Notes: a model not told the origin generated them from the sequence alone. Shown: positions 16,923 through 26,494, counted from the stretch's first letter. The stretch: DNA of 64,000 bases from an uncultured Planctomycetota bacterium (GCA_900696465.1 CAADGE010000035.1:248001-312000); one strand, 5' to 3'. Program-made: numbers and translations.

Positions 16923-18686
16923 TCATGCTCCCGGCAGATGGTCCACGGCGAGCGTGCCGACGAGCCGCCGGCGGTTCATATAGCCGTACGCGGCGATGGC
17001 GATCATGCCGATCACCAGGATGTAACCGAGGATGACCAGGGCCGCGTGGAAGATCGTGTCCAGCGTGTCGACCCAGCCGAGTTCCAGATGCTTCGTGGCC
17101 AGAATCCAGAAGGTATTACCCAGAAGCACGAGCATCGTCAGCGGGAGCAGTACCTGCACGCAGCCGTAGAGTACCTGATCGATGCGAATGCGGGGCAGCG
17201 TCCAGCGGACCCACAGTTGCACGTAGTAGAGAAACGCCGCCTTCAGTATGAAAAGGATCGGCCCTTCCTTAAGAAGCATCCCATTGAGCACCCTGGCGAC
17301 GAAGTCCTGATACCAGGGACCGCCGGTCTGCAGGGCCCAGCTTTCGGGAAATGGTGACTTCCAGCCACCGAGGAAGAGGATGACTGCCAGGCCGCTGACG
17401 ATGAACATCGCGGCGTACTCACCGAAGAAAAAGAGCGACCAGCGGAAGCCGCTGTATTCGGTATGGAAACCGGCGACCAATTCCGACTCGCTCTCAGGCA
17501 GGTCGAACGGGGCGCGCTTGCAGGAGGCCAGCGCGGCGACGTAGTAACAGAAGAAGGCGACGAAGCAGAACGGATTCCGGAAGAGAAGCCAACTGTGGAA
17601 GCCGTCTCCCTGGGCGTCGGCAATGGCGGTGAGCCGGAGCGTGCCGACGGTCATAACCGGAATGAGCAGACTCATGCCCATGGGGATTTCGTAGGAGACC
17701 ATCTGGCAGGCCTCGCGCATCGCGCCGTAGACCGACCATTTATTGTTGCTGGCCCAGCCGGCGAGGATGACGCCGACCACTTCGATGCCGAGCATGGCGA
17801 GGATGAAAAGGAGGGCGACGTCGAGATCGCGAAAGACGTAGGCCCCGGCGAACGGCAGGGCGATGAACGCACAGATGGCCGGCACGAAGGTCAGGTAAGG
17901 GGCCAACCTGAAGAGAATGCGGTCGCCCTCCGGCGGGATGAAGTCTTCCTTGAAGATGAGCTTGAGGCCGTCGGCCGGGCTTTGCAGCCAGCCGTGCCAG
18001 CCGCCAACGCGCATCGGACCGAGCCGCGACTGGATGCGGCCGGCAACTTTCCGCTCCCACCAGATGCCGAAGACCGGGACGATGCTGACAAAGCCGATGA
18101 TGCCGGCGAGGGCGACCAGGTCACGGACAAGATCAAACTGCAGCGGCCAGAGGAGATAGGCCGCCAGCGGCTGCGGGATGACCGACCGGATCTCGGAGTA
18201 GATTTCCCGCACGGTCAGGGGGGCAACGAGGCCGGAGCCAAGCAGATCGGTGGCGACTTCGGTCGTGCCGATGGGCTTTTCGAGCATGTGTTTTGTAAAG
18301 TCGAAGAGCAGCGCGTGCGCCCAGACAAGCAGGCAGGCACCGACCACGCCGCCGCAGAAGAGGACGAATGCCACCCACGGCAGGCGCAGGAAGGCACCGA
18401 TCTGCCGGTACAGGATGACGGCGAGTCCGCCGAGGAAGCACGCGCCAAAGCCGGCGGCCGGACCGAGAACTCCGAGGACGACGACGATGACTTTCCAATC
18501 TTCGATTCGGGCCGGGACGCCGATGCTGAAGACGGTGTAGAGCGCGCCGGCTGTAAGTAGTTGAAGCAGGGCGAGGCCAAAGAGCAGCTTGACCGCCTTC
18601 GCGCGATAGGCGCGGAGTTTCTCGGGGTCCTTTGGTGTCCATGGAAGCGTTATCTGCGCCAAACCACGGCCCTCCCGGCCGAACAT
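16923..18686 (-). CDS. nuoH: NADH-quinone oxidoreductase subunit H, N-terminally extended
   Basis: The canonical NuoH body starts near residue 170 and contains the quinone-chamber motifs: WERKVAGRIQSRLGPMRVG, LQSPADGLKLIFKED and, further on, RAPFDLPESESELVAGFHTEYSG with the conserved Glu residues. NuoH forms the quinone entry channel and links peripheral and membrane arms. E. coli NuoH is 325 residues; this one is 587. About 165 extra residues at the N-terminus carry three additional predicted helices (about 31-55, 65-90, 98-122). The ATG at 18686 is the only good start for the extension, whose hydrophobic pattern makes it look genuinely coding. A separate promoter match lies just upstream. 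Confidence 0.92.
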   Translation of the reverse strand: MFGREGRGLAQITLPWTPKDPEKLRAYRAKAVKLLFGLALLQLLTAGALYTVFSIGVPARIEDWKVIVVVLGVLGPAAGFGACFLGGLAVILYRQIGAFLRLPWVAFVLFCGGVVGACLLVWAHALLFDFTKHMLEKPIGTTEVATDLLGSGLVAPLTVREIYSEIRSVIPQPLAAYLLWPLQFDLVRDLVALAGIIGFVSIVPVFGIWWERKVAGRIQSRLGPMRVGGWHGWLQSPADGLKLIFKEDFIPPEGDRILFRLAPYLTFVPAICAFIALPFAGAYVFRDLDVALLFILAMLGIEVVGVILAGWASNNKWSVYGAMREACQMVSYEIPMGMSLLIPVMTVGTLRLTAIADAQGDGFHSWLLFRNPFCFVAFFCYYVAALASCKRAPFDLPESESELVAGFHTEYSGFRWSLFFFGEYAAMFIVSGLAVILFLGGWKSPFPESWALQTGGPWYQDFVARVLNGMLLKEGPILFILKAAFLYYVQLWVRWTLPRIRIDQVLYGCVQVLLPLTMLVLLGNTFWILATKHLELGWVDTLDTIFHAALVILGYILVIGMIAIAAYGYMNRRRLVGTLAVDHLPGA

Positions 18687-18718
18687 TTCCCAGCTTCACC
18701 CCGTCGCGGGGGACTAGG

Positions 18719-18746
18719 TTTATAGCAGTTAGACGGCGGATTGCAA
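18719..18746 (-). promoter_or_regulatory. sigma70-like promoter for nuoH-nuoN
   Basis: On the minus strand TTGCAA (18746-18741) and TATAAA (18724-18719; 5 of 6) are 16 bases apart, about 33 bases upstream of the nuoH ATG. The 263-bp gap between nuoD and nuoH has no other gene, so the cluster may be split into two transcripts, I-A-B-C-D and H onward. Confidence 0.6.
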
Positions 18747-18949
18747 ATGTCCCTGTGCGCTAACTCGCGCCCGCCGACTGATCGGCCGAAGTGCACCTGC
18801 ACGCAGGGGTTACAGCTTGCTATGCTTCAATGCGAGAATGACCCCAAACGCTGACGCAGGGGACTTGTTCGAAGCTCCGTGTCGCTGATGATCCGATTGA
18901 AATCAACTTACCCGTGGATGAGCAGGGCCACCTCTGTTTGTCGGCAGTC

Positions 18950-20140
18950 CTACCGGTCCACTTCGCCCATGACCACGTCGATGCTGCCGACGATCGCGGC
19001 GATGTCCGCCAGAAGGCAGTTTGTACCGATGTGGGTAAGCACGGACAGGTTGCAGAAAGAGGGTCCGCGGGCCTTGACCCGCGCGGGAATCGTCGAGCCG
19101 TTGCCCTGGATATAGAAGCCGAGCTGGCCGCGGGGGTTTTCCAGCTCGTAGTAGATTTCGTCGGCCGGAAGCTTCATGGTCTTGCCGCGCTTGTCGTAGG
19201 CGTCGCCGGGGGCGTCGGGCAATCGGGCGAGGGCCTGGCGAAGGATGCGGACGGACTGTTTCATCTCCAGGATGCGGACGTAGTAGCGATCCCAGCAGTC
19301 ACCGAGCGTTCCCTTGAGCCCTTCGCCGATGGGCACGTCGAACTCAAATTCGTCGTAGCCGAGGTCGTTCTGCGCCTTGCGGAGGTCCCAACGGATACCG
19401 CTGCCGCGCAGGACCGGGCCGGTGAGGCCGAAGGCAAGTGCGTCTTCGGGCGTGATGACACCCACGTTGGCGGTGCGCTTCACGAAGATGTGGTTGAACG
19501 AGAGCAGATTGTTGTATTCGTCGATCTTCGGCTCAAAGTAATCGAGGAACTCGCTGCACACATCGATCCATCTCTCGGGCAGGTCCTGCGTCACGCCGCC
19601 GACGGTGATGTAGCTGTACGTCAGCCGCGCCCCGCAGGCCGCCTCGAAGAGGTCGAGGATCATCTCCCGCTCGCGGAAGGCATAGAGAAACGGCGTGAAG
19701 GCCCCCATGTCCAGACCGTAGGTGCCCATGGAGACAAGGTGCGAGGCGATTCGGTTCAGTTCGGCGAAGACGACGCGGATAAGCTGTGCGCGCCTGGAAA
19801 GCTCCATGCCGGCGAGCTTCTCGGCAGCAAGGGCGAAGGCAAGGTTGTCGTTCATTCCCGCGAGGTAGTCCATGCGGTCGGTGTAGGGGATGTATTGATA
19901 CGGGGCGACGTTCTCGCCGATCTTCTCGGCGCAGCGGTGCAGGTAGCCGATGTGCGGCACGGCCTCGAGTACCATCTCGCCGTCGGTGCGGAGGACGACA
20001 CGCAGCACGCCGTGCGTCGCCGGATGCTGCGGCCCCATGTTGACCAGCATCTCCTCGGTCTGGAGGTCTTCCAGCCGAATCTGGTCAGCCGTCAGGTCGG
20101 CGTTGATATCAGGTCGGGATTCGAGAACAAGTTCGGTCAC
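18950..20140 (-). CDS. nuoD: NADH-quinone oxidoreductase subunit D (49 kDa)
   Basis: 396 residues, the size of stand-alone NuoD. It is related to the large subunit of [NiFe] hydrogenases but lacks the four Ni-binding Cys, as expected. The N-terminal GPQHPATHGVLR motif (about 36-47) and HIGYLHRC form part of the quinone site with its conserved His and Tyr. RGSGIRWDLRKAQ and DCWDRYYVR are further family blocks. The C-terminus ends with VLADIAAIVGSIDVVMGEVDR-like residues. It starts 23 bases after nuoC. Confidence 0.96.
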   Translation of the reverse strand: MTELVLESRPDINADLTADQIRLEDLQTEEMLVNMGPQHPATHGVLRVVLRTDGEMVLEAVPHIGYLHRCAEKIGENVAPYQYIPYTDRMDYLAGMNDNLAFALAAEKLAGMELSRRAQLIRVVFAELNRIASHLVSMGTYGLDMGAFTPFLYAFREREMILDLFEAACGARLTYSYITVGGVTQDLPERWIDVCSEFLDYFEPKIDEYNNLLSFNHIFVKRTANVGVITPEDALAFGLTGPVLRGSGIRWDLRKAQNDLGYDEFEFDVPIGEGLKGTLGDCWDRYYVRILEMKQSVRILRQALARLPDAPGDAYDKRGKTMKLPADEIYYELENPRGQLGFYIQGNGSTIPARVKARGPSFCNLSVLTHIGTNCLLADIAAIVGSIDVVMGEVDR

Positions 20141-20163
20141 GGTCGCTTCCTCGCTCGCTGTTG

Positions 20164-20727
20164 CTAATGCACCGGCCGGGTCTGGCCGTATTCCGTCACT
20201 GCGGGGATGCCCTGGTACTCCATCGGGAAGGCGTAATCCTTACGCAACGGGTGGCCTTCCCAGTCGTCGGGGCAGAGAATCCGTCGCGGGTGTGGTCCAT
20301 CGGGGCCTGCCACGCTGTCGGGGTGACCATCGAAGACGATACCCATCAGGTCGTAGGCCTCGCGTTCGTGCCAGTCGGCGGCGCTCCACACGTGGGCGAC
20401 GGAAGGGATGTGCGGATTGCCGCGCGGCACGCGGACGTGGATGCTGATCGCGTGGCGCCGAGTCCACAGATTGCCGCTGCCGGCCGCGCCGTTGAGCGAA
20501 TCGAGGTCGTATACGGCGATGAACTGATCATCCTCCAGCATGTCCACGGCGGAGATGCAGCGGAGCATGTTGAACTGCAATCGCGGGTCGTCGCGAAGGT
20601 ACGTTGCCACGTCGGGCCACGCATCGGGACGCACCTCAACGCGCGGATGGGCAGACTGAAATTCGCCCCCGACGATTCGATCGCCGAAGGTGTCTTTGAG
20701 GATGTCTGAGATCTGTTCAGGAGTCAT
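20164..20727 (-). CDS. nuoC: NADH-quinone oxidoreductase subunit C (30 kDa)
   Basis: 187 residues from the ATG at 20727; a TTG six bases upstream is less likely. The 30-kDa subunit signature is visible as [20 protein letters not shown] followed by [18 protein letters not shown]. The C-terminal part reads [18 protein letters not shown], the usual end of NuoC. It is a separate gene here, not fused to nuoD as in E. coli. The role is structural, placing NuoD and NuoB. Confidence 0.95.
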   Translation of the reverse strand: MTPEQISDILKDTFGDRIVGGEFQSAHPRVEVRPDAWPDVATYLRDDPRLQFNMLRCISAVDMLEDDQFIAVYDLDSLNGAAGSGNLWTRRHAISIHVRVPRGNPHIPSVAHVWSAADWHEREAYDLMGIVFDGHPDSVAGPDGPHPRRILCPDDWEGHPLRKDYAFPMEYQGIPAVTEYGQTRPVH

Positions 20728-20782
20728 AAACAAGTTCGAATTACGTATGACAAATTAAGAATGAAAACCGGTCGAGCAAGCG

Positions 20783-21322
20783 CTATGCAGAAACCGCGGC
20801 AGGGGCTCGCAGCGCCTCGTCCTTCGCCACCAGCCAGCGGTCTTTGGCGATCGACTGATGCTTGATCTTGTCCTGAAGCCGCATCAGGCCCTCCAGCAAT
20901 GCTTCCGGCCGCGGCGGACAGCCCGGCACGTAGACATCCACCGGCACTACGAGGTCCACGCCCTTGACGACGTGGTAGCCATGCTTGAAGTAGGGGCCGC
21001 CGCCGATCGTGCAGGCGCCCATGGCGATCACATACTTCGGCTCGGGCATCTGGTTGTAAAGCCGCTTGACGCGGCTGGCCATTTTGAAGGTCACCGTGCC
21101 GGCGACGATCATCAGGTCCGCCTGTCGCGGCGTGGCGCGAAACGCGCCAGCCCCAAAGCGGTCGATGTCAAACCGGCTGGCCCCCGCGGCCATCATCTCA
21201 ATGGCGCAGCAGGCCAGGCCGAAGGTCATTGGCCAGACGCTCGACCGCCGCCCCCAGTTGATCGCCCAATCGAGCGAGGTGACGATCAGTCCTTCTTCAA
21301 ATCGGTTTTCGATCCAGCTCAT
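20783..21322 (-). CDS. nuoB: NADH-quinone oxidoreductase subunit B (PSST, cluster N2)
   Basis: 179 residues. The four ligands of the terminal cluster N2 are present: adjacent Cys38-Cys39 in [10 protein letters not shown], Cys104 in GACTIGGGP and Cys135 in [10 protein letters not shown]. NuoB passes electrons to quinone at the NuoB-NuoD interface. Length is normal. The gap to nuoA is 34 bases and to nuoC 55 bases. Confidence 0.97.
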   Translation of the reverse strand: MSWIENRFEEGLIVTSLDWAINWGRRSSVWPMTFGLACCAIEMMAAGASRFDIDRFGAGAFRATPRQADLMIVAGTVTFKMASRVKRLYNQMPEPKYVIAMGACTIGGGPYFKHGYHVVKGVDLVVPVDVYVPGCPPRPEALLEGLMRLQDKIKHQSIAKDRWLVAKDEALRAPAAVSA

Positions 21323-21356
21323 GAAACACCTTCATGTACAACTGCACAGTCGAGCG

Positions 21357-21800
21357 TTACGACCACTGCCGCGCGGCGCGCCCCAGGGCATCATCGCGGC
21401 GGACCGGCGACGGGCGATCCTGCATGCCGGTGGCGCGGACCCAGTCGAGATAGCCGAATCGCCAGAGGTACAGGAAGCCCACCACAATCACGCCGAAGAA
21501 GAAGAGCATGTCCCACAGTGCCGGCAGTCCCGCTTCGGCGTACACGACGGCCCACGGATAAAAGAGGGCAATTTCGATGTCGAAGATCAGGAAGACGAGC
21601 GCCACCACGTAGAAGCGCAGGTCGAACTGTACCCAGCCGGGGCCGATGGCTGGCTCGCCGCACTCATAGGCAGCGCCTTTATCAGGATGGTGCAGGCGGG
21701 TGCGCACCAGACTGCCAAACAGCAGGGCGCCCAGCGACATCGCGATGCCGGCGGCGATGAAGATCAGAAGGCCGATGACGAGGTCCTGTCCTGATTGCAT
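21357..21800 (-). CDS. nuoA: NADH-quinone oxidoreductase subunit A
   Basis: 147 residues with three transmembrane helices. AYECGEPAIGP (about 44-54) and the DLRFYVVALVFLIFDIEIALFYPW block (written in part: FLIFDIEIALFYPW) are diagnostic; the Glu and Asp of this helix help form the proton path. The C-terminal 20 residues are a polar tail not needed in the family. It is preceded by nuoI with a 76-base gap. Confidence 0.95.
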   Translation of the reverse strand: MQSGQDLVIGLLIFIAAGIAMSLGALLFGSLVRTRLHHPDKGAAYECGEPAIGPGWVQFDLRFYVVALVFLIFDIEIALFYPWAVVYAEAGLPALWDMLFFFGVIVVGFLYLWRFGYLDWVRATGMQDRPSPVRRDDALGRAARQWS

Positions 21801-21876
21801 CTGTTACCACTCCCACTTCTGTTCGGGCGATTACGCACCAACGGTCGTTTCTGAAAGCCGTGGATCGCGCTGCGCT

Positions 21877-22530
21877 CTATTCCTTGGCGGCGGCGGGCGT
21901 TTCCTTCTTTGCTGGCGAGGACGGCTGAAGGGCCTTGAGCATCTCCTCGCGGACAGGCCGGGCGCGCTCTTCCCATCGCGACTTCTTTTCGGCGGCCCAC
22001 TTCGGCATGTTCGGCTGCTGCATCCAGAACGGCTCGGGCGTCTGCTTGCCTTCTTTGGCCAGGTCGGTGAATTCCACGACCATGTCCTCGCGCGTGTAGG
22101 CCGACAGGTCGTGGTTGTCTCCCATGTGGATGCAGTCCGTCGGGCAGGGATCACAGCAGAGGGCGCAGAACATGCACTTGGAATAGTCGATCGCGTAGCG
22201 CGTCAGTGCTCCGCCAACGGCGACGCCGCTGTCCTTGTCGATCTTCCGAGGGCCGCTTTTTTCGATGTAGATGCAGTCCACCGGGCAGGCCTTGGCGCAC
22301 TGGTCGCAGGCGATGCACTTTTCGGCCTCGAACCAGTGGAAGCCGCGATAGCGCGGCTGGATCGGCGGGGCCACATCGGGGTACTGGACCGTCACTGTTC
22401 GGGCGAAACAATACTTCAGAGTGATCTTCATGCCGATCGCGATCGTGCGAACGGTGTCGTAGATATTTCGGAAGTAGGCGCGTGCCCCGCCAGGGCTGGT
22501 CGGGATGGCCTTGGAAACCGGTGCAACCAT
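21877..22530 (-). CDS. nuoI: NADH-quinone oxidoreductase subunit I (ferredoxin-type)
   Basis: 217 residues from ATG 22530; a GTG 15 bases upstream is an alternative. Two [4Fe-4S] motifs bind clusters N6a and N6b: CIACDQCAKACP (Cys72, 75, 78, 82) and CMFCALCCDPCP (Cys119, 122, 125 or 126, 129). The N-terminus has the amphipathic helix that anchors NuoI to the membrane arm, and the C-terminal 60 residues are a polar Lys/Glu/Pro-rich tail. It is the first gene of the cluster, ahead of nuoA, an unusual place. Confidence 0.95.
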   Translation of the reverse strand: MVAPVSKAIPTSPGGARAYFRNIYDTVRTIAIGMKITLKYCFARTVTVQYPDVAPPIQPRYRGFHWFEAEKCIACDQCAKACPVDCIYIEKSGPRKIDKDSGVAVGGALTRYAIDYSKCMFCALCCDPCPTDCIHMGDNHDLSAYTREDMVVEFTDLAKEGKQTPEPFWMQQPNMPKWAAEKKSRWEERARPVREEMLKALQPSSPAKKETPAAAKE

Positions 22531-22595
22531 GTCCTTATTCCCCACTCGGGTCAGGGGTTATCTCGCAAGCTGCGGGAATCTACCCGAACGGCGGG

Positions 22596-22601
22596 ATTAT
22601 A
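22596..22601 (-). promoter_or_regulatory. -10 element upstream of nuoI
   Basis: A perfect TATAAT on the minus strand, 65 bases upstream of the nuoI ATG, with no clear -35 box at the right distance. It is the best promoter candidate for the nuoI-A-B-C-D transcript. Confidence 0.45.
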
Positions 22602-22764
22602 GCCAGAAAGGCACCGGCATGGGAGCAGATGGGACCGGAAGTATTATCCAGAGGCACCGCTTTTCGCGAATCACGTGCCTGCGCCGGCGTTTTGCCGTAA
22701 GATGGCGGGAAACTGTTCTTCGTAGCGATGGCTCAGACAGACCTGTGGGGCGGAACTCATTGCC

Positions 22765-24225
22765 ATGGCGTGCCTGCTCATTCGAGCGATTTGCCTGTTG
22801 GCGCTGTTGCCGGCTTCGGCGCGCAGCGAGCAGGATGATTCTCCCCGCAGGCCCTATCCGCCGAAGATCGGCACGGCGCATCCGCCGCTCGCCCTCTGGA
22901 ACCTGACCCACGACGAATCCATCTCGATCACGCACTTCCGCGGCAAGAAAGTGCTGGTGATCTTTTTCGCATCCTGGTCGAAGGAATGCCGCGACATCGT
23001 GCCCGCCTGGTACGAGACCCTTCGCGACGAGGTCCAATCAGGCAAGCTGGTGATTCTCGGCGTGGCGGTCGAGCCGTATCCGGATCGCGCCCGCCTGTTT
23101 GCCCATTGGAAGCAGCTTACCGGCCCGATGGTACATGACCCGGTGAACCTGATGCGTTTATCCCGGCTTCCGTTGATCGTCGGCGTTGATGAGAACGGCT
23201 ACGTCCGGGCGATCGATCCGGAACTGAAGACCGTCGTTCGGCGTTTCGTCGATCGGAAATTTCCCGGTGAGCCGGCGCACATCCTCGAGAACACGGAAGA
23301 GCCGCCAAACACACTGGTCACCCGTCGCTTCGCCCGACAGGCGAAATCGCCCGGTCCGTATATCGATCACGGAGACGCCGTTGTGATCGCAGGGCTCGCG
23401 CCGGTCCTGGATGAGGCCATCGAGTTCTACCAGAACGCCCTGGCTGAAGATCGTCGCCGCGCCGATGGATGGTTCGGCCTTGGCGTCGCCGCGCGAATGC
23501 GCTTCGAGAGTGAACTGGCACATCCGGAGGATCTTCAAATTGCGGTGGATGCGTGGGCCCGCGCGGCGAAGCTGATGCCGGACAACGAGATTTATCAGAA
23601 GTGTTTCCAGCATTACGCGCCGCCGTACCGGGCACCATATCCGTTGTATGACTGGGTGAAGACGGCGCGCTCGCAGATCGCGGCACGCGGCGACGAGCCG
23701 GTGGGCCTGCGATTTGAGCCGATGGGGCCGGAACTGGGCGCGGCCTCGCGACGAGGCACATCGCCGCCGAAAGAGGATTCTTCCGGAGCGTCGCAGGACG
23801 ACGTGCGTGGTCTGGTCCGCATGGAGCAGGCGGTCGTCCGAAGCGCCGAAAAGGATCGCTCAGATGTGCGACAGATCTATCTGGCATTCCGCCCGCTCAC
23901 GCAGCACGAGGCGCGCTGGAGTGTCGAGTCGGCTGTTGGCACGGGCGCCGACACCAGGAAAGGGAGTCATCGCGACGGCCTTTCTCCGCTTCGCGTGTGG
24001 CTCAAGAAGCCGGCGGGGGCCGAGGTGGAGCCGCGCTACATCGAGTGTACCGGCGCCGCGGGAGCGACCGGCATCGAACCGCGGCTCGTCTGTTTTACCG
24101 TGACCTTTGCCGAGGGCGCGAGAAAGAACCTGACGCTGCGGGGGCACGCAGAGTATGAGATCGGCGGGGGCGCCGAGGGACCTGTTCGCTACCGCCGGGA
24201 GATTGAGATCAAACTGCGAAGTTAG
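22765..24225 (+). CDS. exported redoxin-like protein with one active-site Cys
   Basis: 486 residues with a signal peptide (about 1-20). Residues 33-175 form a thioredoxin-like (TlpA/AhpC-type) domain: KVLVIFFASWSKECRDIVPAW aligns with the usual FWASWCPPC active site, but the first Cys is Ser72 and only Cys75 remains. The middle (about 195-270) is helical and TPR-like (EAIEFYQNALAEDRRRADGWFGLG). The last 170 residues look like a beta-rich domain of unknown type. Loss of the first Cys rules out a normal disulfide reductase mechanism; a structural role or mixed-disulfide chemistry is possible. It is divergent from nuoI. Confidence 0.75.
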   Translation: MACLLIRAICLLALLPASARSEQDDSPRRPYPPKIGTAHPPLALWNLTHDESISITHFRGKKVLVIFFASWSKECRDIVPAWYETLRDEVQSGKLVILGVAVEPYPDRARLFAHWKQLTGPMVHDPVNLMRLSRLPLIVGVDENGYVRAIDPELKTVVRRFVDRKFPGEPAHILENTEEPPNTLVTRRFARQAKSPGPYIDHGDAVVIAGLAPVLDEAIEFYQNALAEDRRRADGWFGLGVAARMRFESELAHPEDLQIAVDAWARAAKLMPDNEIYQKCFQHYAPPYRAPYPLYDWVKTARSQIAARGDEPVGLRFEPMGPELGAASRRGTSPPKEDSSGASQDDVRGLVRMEQAVVRSAEKDRSDVRQIYLAFRPLTQHEARWSVESAVGTGADTRKGSHRDGLSPLRVWLKKPAGAEVEPRYIECTGAAGATGIEPRLVCFTVTFAEGARKNLTLRGHAEYEIGGGAEGPVRYRREIEIKLRS

Positions 24226-24262
24226 AGCGTTTCGCGCGTGGCCGCCGCTGAATTCTCGTGTC

Positions 24263-26494
24263 TCACTGTTCTCCGGGCCTCCCCGCGGCGTGTTTTTGCA
24301 GAAGCATCTGCCAGCCGGGGGTGTCGGTCAGGTCGGCGAAGGCGGGATGGCGCTCGGCCTGTTCGAGCAGATCGGGCTTAAGGGTGATCGCCGCGTCAAG
24401 ATGTGAGAGCGCCTCATCGACGGAGCCCTTGAAGGCCAGTGCGCCAGCAAGGGTGTATTGCGCGTCGGCCAGCGGGCCTGCCACATCGTTACTGTCCGGC
24501 GCTGACGCTGAACGAGTTTCCGCGCCGTCGGCCAGGTAGAGCAACTCCCGAATGCGCACCACCTCGCGCAGTTTCTCCACGGCCTCATCCACTTTTCCGA
24601 CGGTCAGCAGGGCCACGGACCAGTTCTGGATGCCGTCGAGGTCGGTAGGATTCAGTTCATAGAGGCGCTGGTAGTGTTCGAGGGATTCGGCGGCGCGGCC
24701 GGTCCGCAGCAGGGCGTTGGCCAGGTTCTTGCGCACCTCGGTCCAGGATGGTTGTCGCTGCAGGCAGATTCGATATGGCTCGATGGCCTTCTCGTAATCA
24801 CCGGCATGCATGTAGGCCAGCCCGAGGAAGACGAAGCCCTCGGGATCAGAGGCCGGCAGCGAGAGCCCTCGCTCGATGGTTTCGATGCCCTCGCGGAGGT
24901 AGCCACGAAGGATCAGTACATGCCCCAGCCGATAGTAGGCATTTGAGAATTCCGGGCCGACTTCGAGAGCGCGCCGATAACAGGCGACGGCTTTTTCAAG
25001 ACAGGCCTCCGCCTTCGCCGCGTCGTCGGCAGCCAGCGCGGTGTGATATTCATGCAGCCAGGCATTGCCCAGGCCGTAGTGGGCCACGGGGGCTTCGGGG
25101 AAGCGCTCGAGCACGGCGGTGTAATAGGAGAGCGAGTCTCGCCATACGGCCTGTTGCCGAATGGTCTGGACGGAAAAGAGTGCCATAATCGCGACACCCA
25201 CGATGGTCATCGATGGCGCGCTCCGGTCTGCCGTCGCCGACACGACCGGGCGCTGCATCCACGTGCGAAGCCCTTCGGCCAGCAGGATGATCAGTGCAAT
25301 CATCGGTGTGTAGGCGAAGCGATCGGCGGCGATGGCGCCCATGAAGCGGACCGGCGTCAGGGTCGAGCCGATCAACAGCAGAAACGCAGCAAGCAGCGTC
25401 CACACGGGAGCGCGTCGCGTGCGAATCGCCCAGATTCCCGCTGCAAGAACGGCCAGCGATCCGATTACCCCGGCCATAAATGGCGGCGAAGACAGAACGA
25501 CCGCGGATTCGTCCGGCATGACGTACTGCGGGCAGAGTCGGATCGGCAGCACAATCTTCGCCAGGTAGAACGACAGATTGTGACAGGCCAGGAGCAGCGT
25601 AACACTCAGGGGCCGATGGCCCTGCTGCTGGGACATGTCCACGGCGGCTGTTTGCGATTGATAGGCGATCCAGCCGGTGACGGCGGCGATCAGCAGCAGG
25701 GGAATTTTTTCGACGAGCACCTTTTTATAATGCGAAGCGCGTCGCAGCGGCCAGATGTCCAACAGCAGGAGCACGATCGGCAGAAACAGGCCGGTCGGCT
25801 TGGAGAGCATGCTCGCGAGAAAGGCGGTGGCCGTGGCGATGTGCCAACGCGTGTGTCCGGTTCGAGCTGCGCAGCCGTGCGCCAGAACCATGAGCAGTGC
25901 GAAGAAGGTGGCCAGCAGGGCCTTGCGCTGACTGACCCAGGAGACGACTTCGACATTCAGCGGATGCACGGCAAAGAGCAGGCCGCCGAAGACCGCGATG
26001 AGTCGATGACGCGTCAACAGCCAGATGAGCACGAAGACCAGGGCGGAGTTCAATCCGTGGAGCAGGATATTTGTGAAATGGTAGACGAAGGGATCAACTT
26101 CCCGGGCATAACCTCCAGCGATTGCGCCTTCGATGACGCGATCGAGCATCAGCGAGGCCATGGCCAGCGGCTGGTAGTAACCGAGCACGGTCGACGGCAG
26201 GTACGTCTCGGAGAAGACCCACCCGAGCTTCTCCCATGTGGGATAAAGAACATACGGATTTCGGGTGACGTACTGGGAGTCGTCGAGTGTGATCAGCTCG
26301 TGTCGCAAGCTCGGCAGGTAGACGGCCATGGCCGCCAGGCCCACCAGCGCCCCGAGCGCCAACGGTGAAGGTGAGGCCGCAGCCGCGGGTCGCGCGTCGT
26401 CGGGCATGATCGGTGCTGCTTGCATCCTGGAGGATTCTGTACGGTTGGAGCGATCACGGAAAGTCGAGCGAATCATCGGGTTATGTGGCGGCAT
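24263..26494 (-). CDS. TMTC-like membrane protein with C-terminal TPRs
   Basis: Up to 743 residues. The N-terminal two thirds have about 10-12 transmembrane helices in the pattern of GT-C/PMT-like proteins: an early LDDSQYVTRNPYV loop with two acidic residues after helix 1, then YHFTNILLHGLNSALVF and LLFAVHPLNVEVVSWVSQRK. From about residue 450 onward there are five or six TPR-like helix pairs (for example FVFLGLAYMHAGDYEKAIEPYR). This is the organisation of TMTC proteins, which in animals are O-mannosyltransferases; the bacterial members are uncharacterised. Starts at 26476 and 26425 are also possible; none has a good ribosome site. A paralogue lies at 50362-52185. Confidence 0.8.
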   Translation of the reverse strand: MPPHNPMIRSTFRDRSNRTESSRMQAAPIMPDDARPAAAASPSPLALGALVGLAAMAVYLPSLRHELITLDDSQYVTRNPYVLYPTWEKLGWVFSETYLPSTVLGYYQPLAMASLMLDRVIEGAIAGGYAREVDPFVYHFTNILLHGLNSALVFVLIWLLTRHRLIAVFGGLLFAVHPLNVEVVSWVSQRKALLATFFALLMVLAHGCAARTGHTRWHIATATAFLASMLSKPTGLFLPIVLLLLDIWPLRRASHYKKVLVEKIPLLLIAAVTGWIAYQSQTAAVDMSQQQGHRPLSVTLLLACHNLSFYLAKIVLPIRLCPQYVMPDESAVVLSSPPFMAGVIGSLAVLAAGIWAIRTRRAPVWTLLAAFLLLIGSTLTPVRFMGAIAADRFAYTPMIALIILLAEGLRTWMQRPVVSATADRSAPSMTIVGVAIMALFSVQTIRQQAVWRDSLSYYTAVLERFPEAPVAHYGLGNAWLHEYHTALAADDAAKAEACLEKAVACYRRALEVGPEFSNAYYRLGHVLILRGYLREGIETIERGLSLPASDPEGFVFLGLAYMHAGDYEKAIEPYRICLQRQPSWTEVRKNLANALLRTGRAAESLEHYQRLYELNPTDLDGIQNWSVALLTVGKVDEAVEKLREVVRIRELLYLADGAETRSASAPDSNDVAGPLADAQYTLAGALAFKGSVDEALSHLDAAITLKPDLLEQAERHPAFADLTDTPGWQMLLQKHAAGRPGEQ

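Noticed and set aside
18781-18830. GTGCACCTGCACGC palindrome-like repeat as an operator
   Set aside because: It is short and imperfect, and no regulator gene or second copy supports it.
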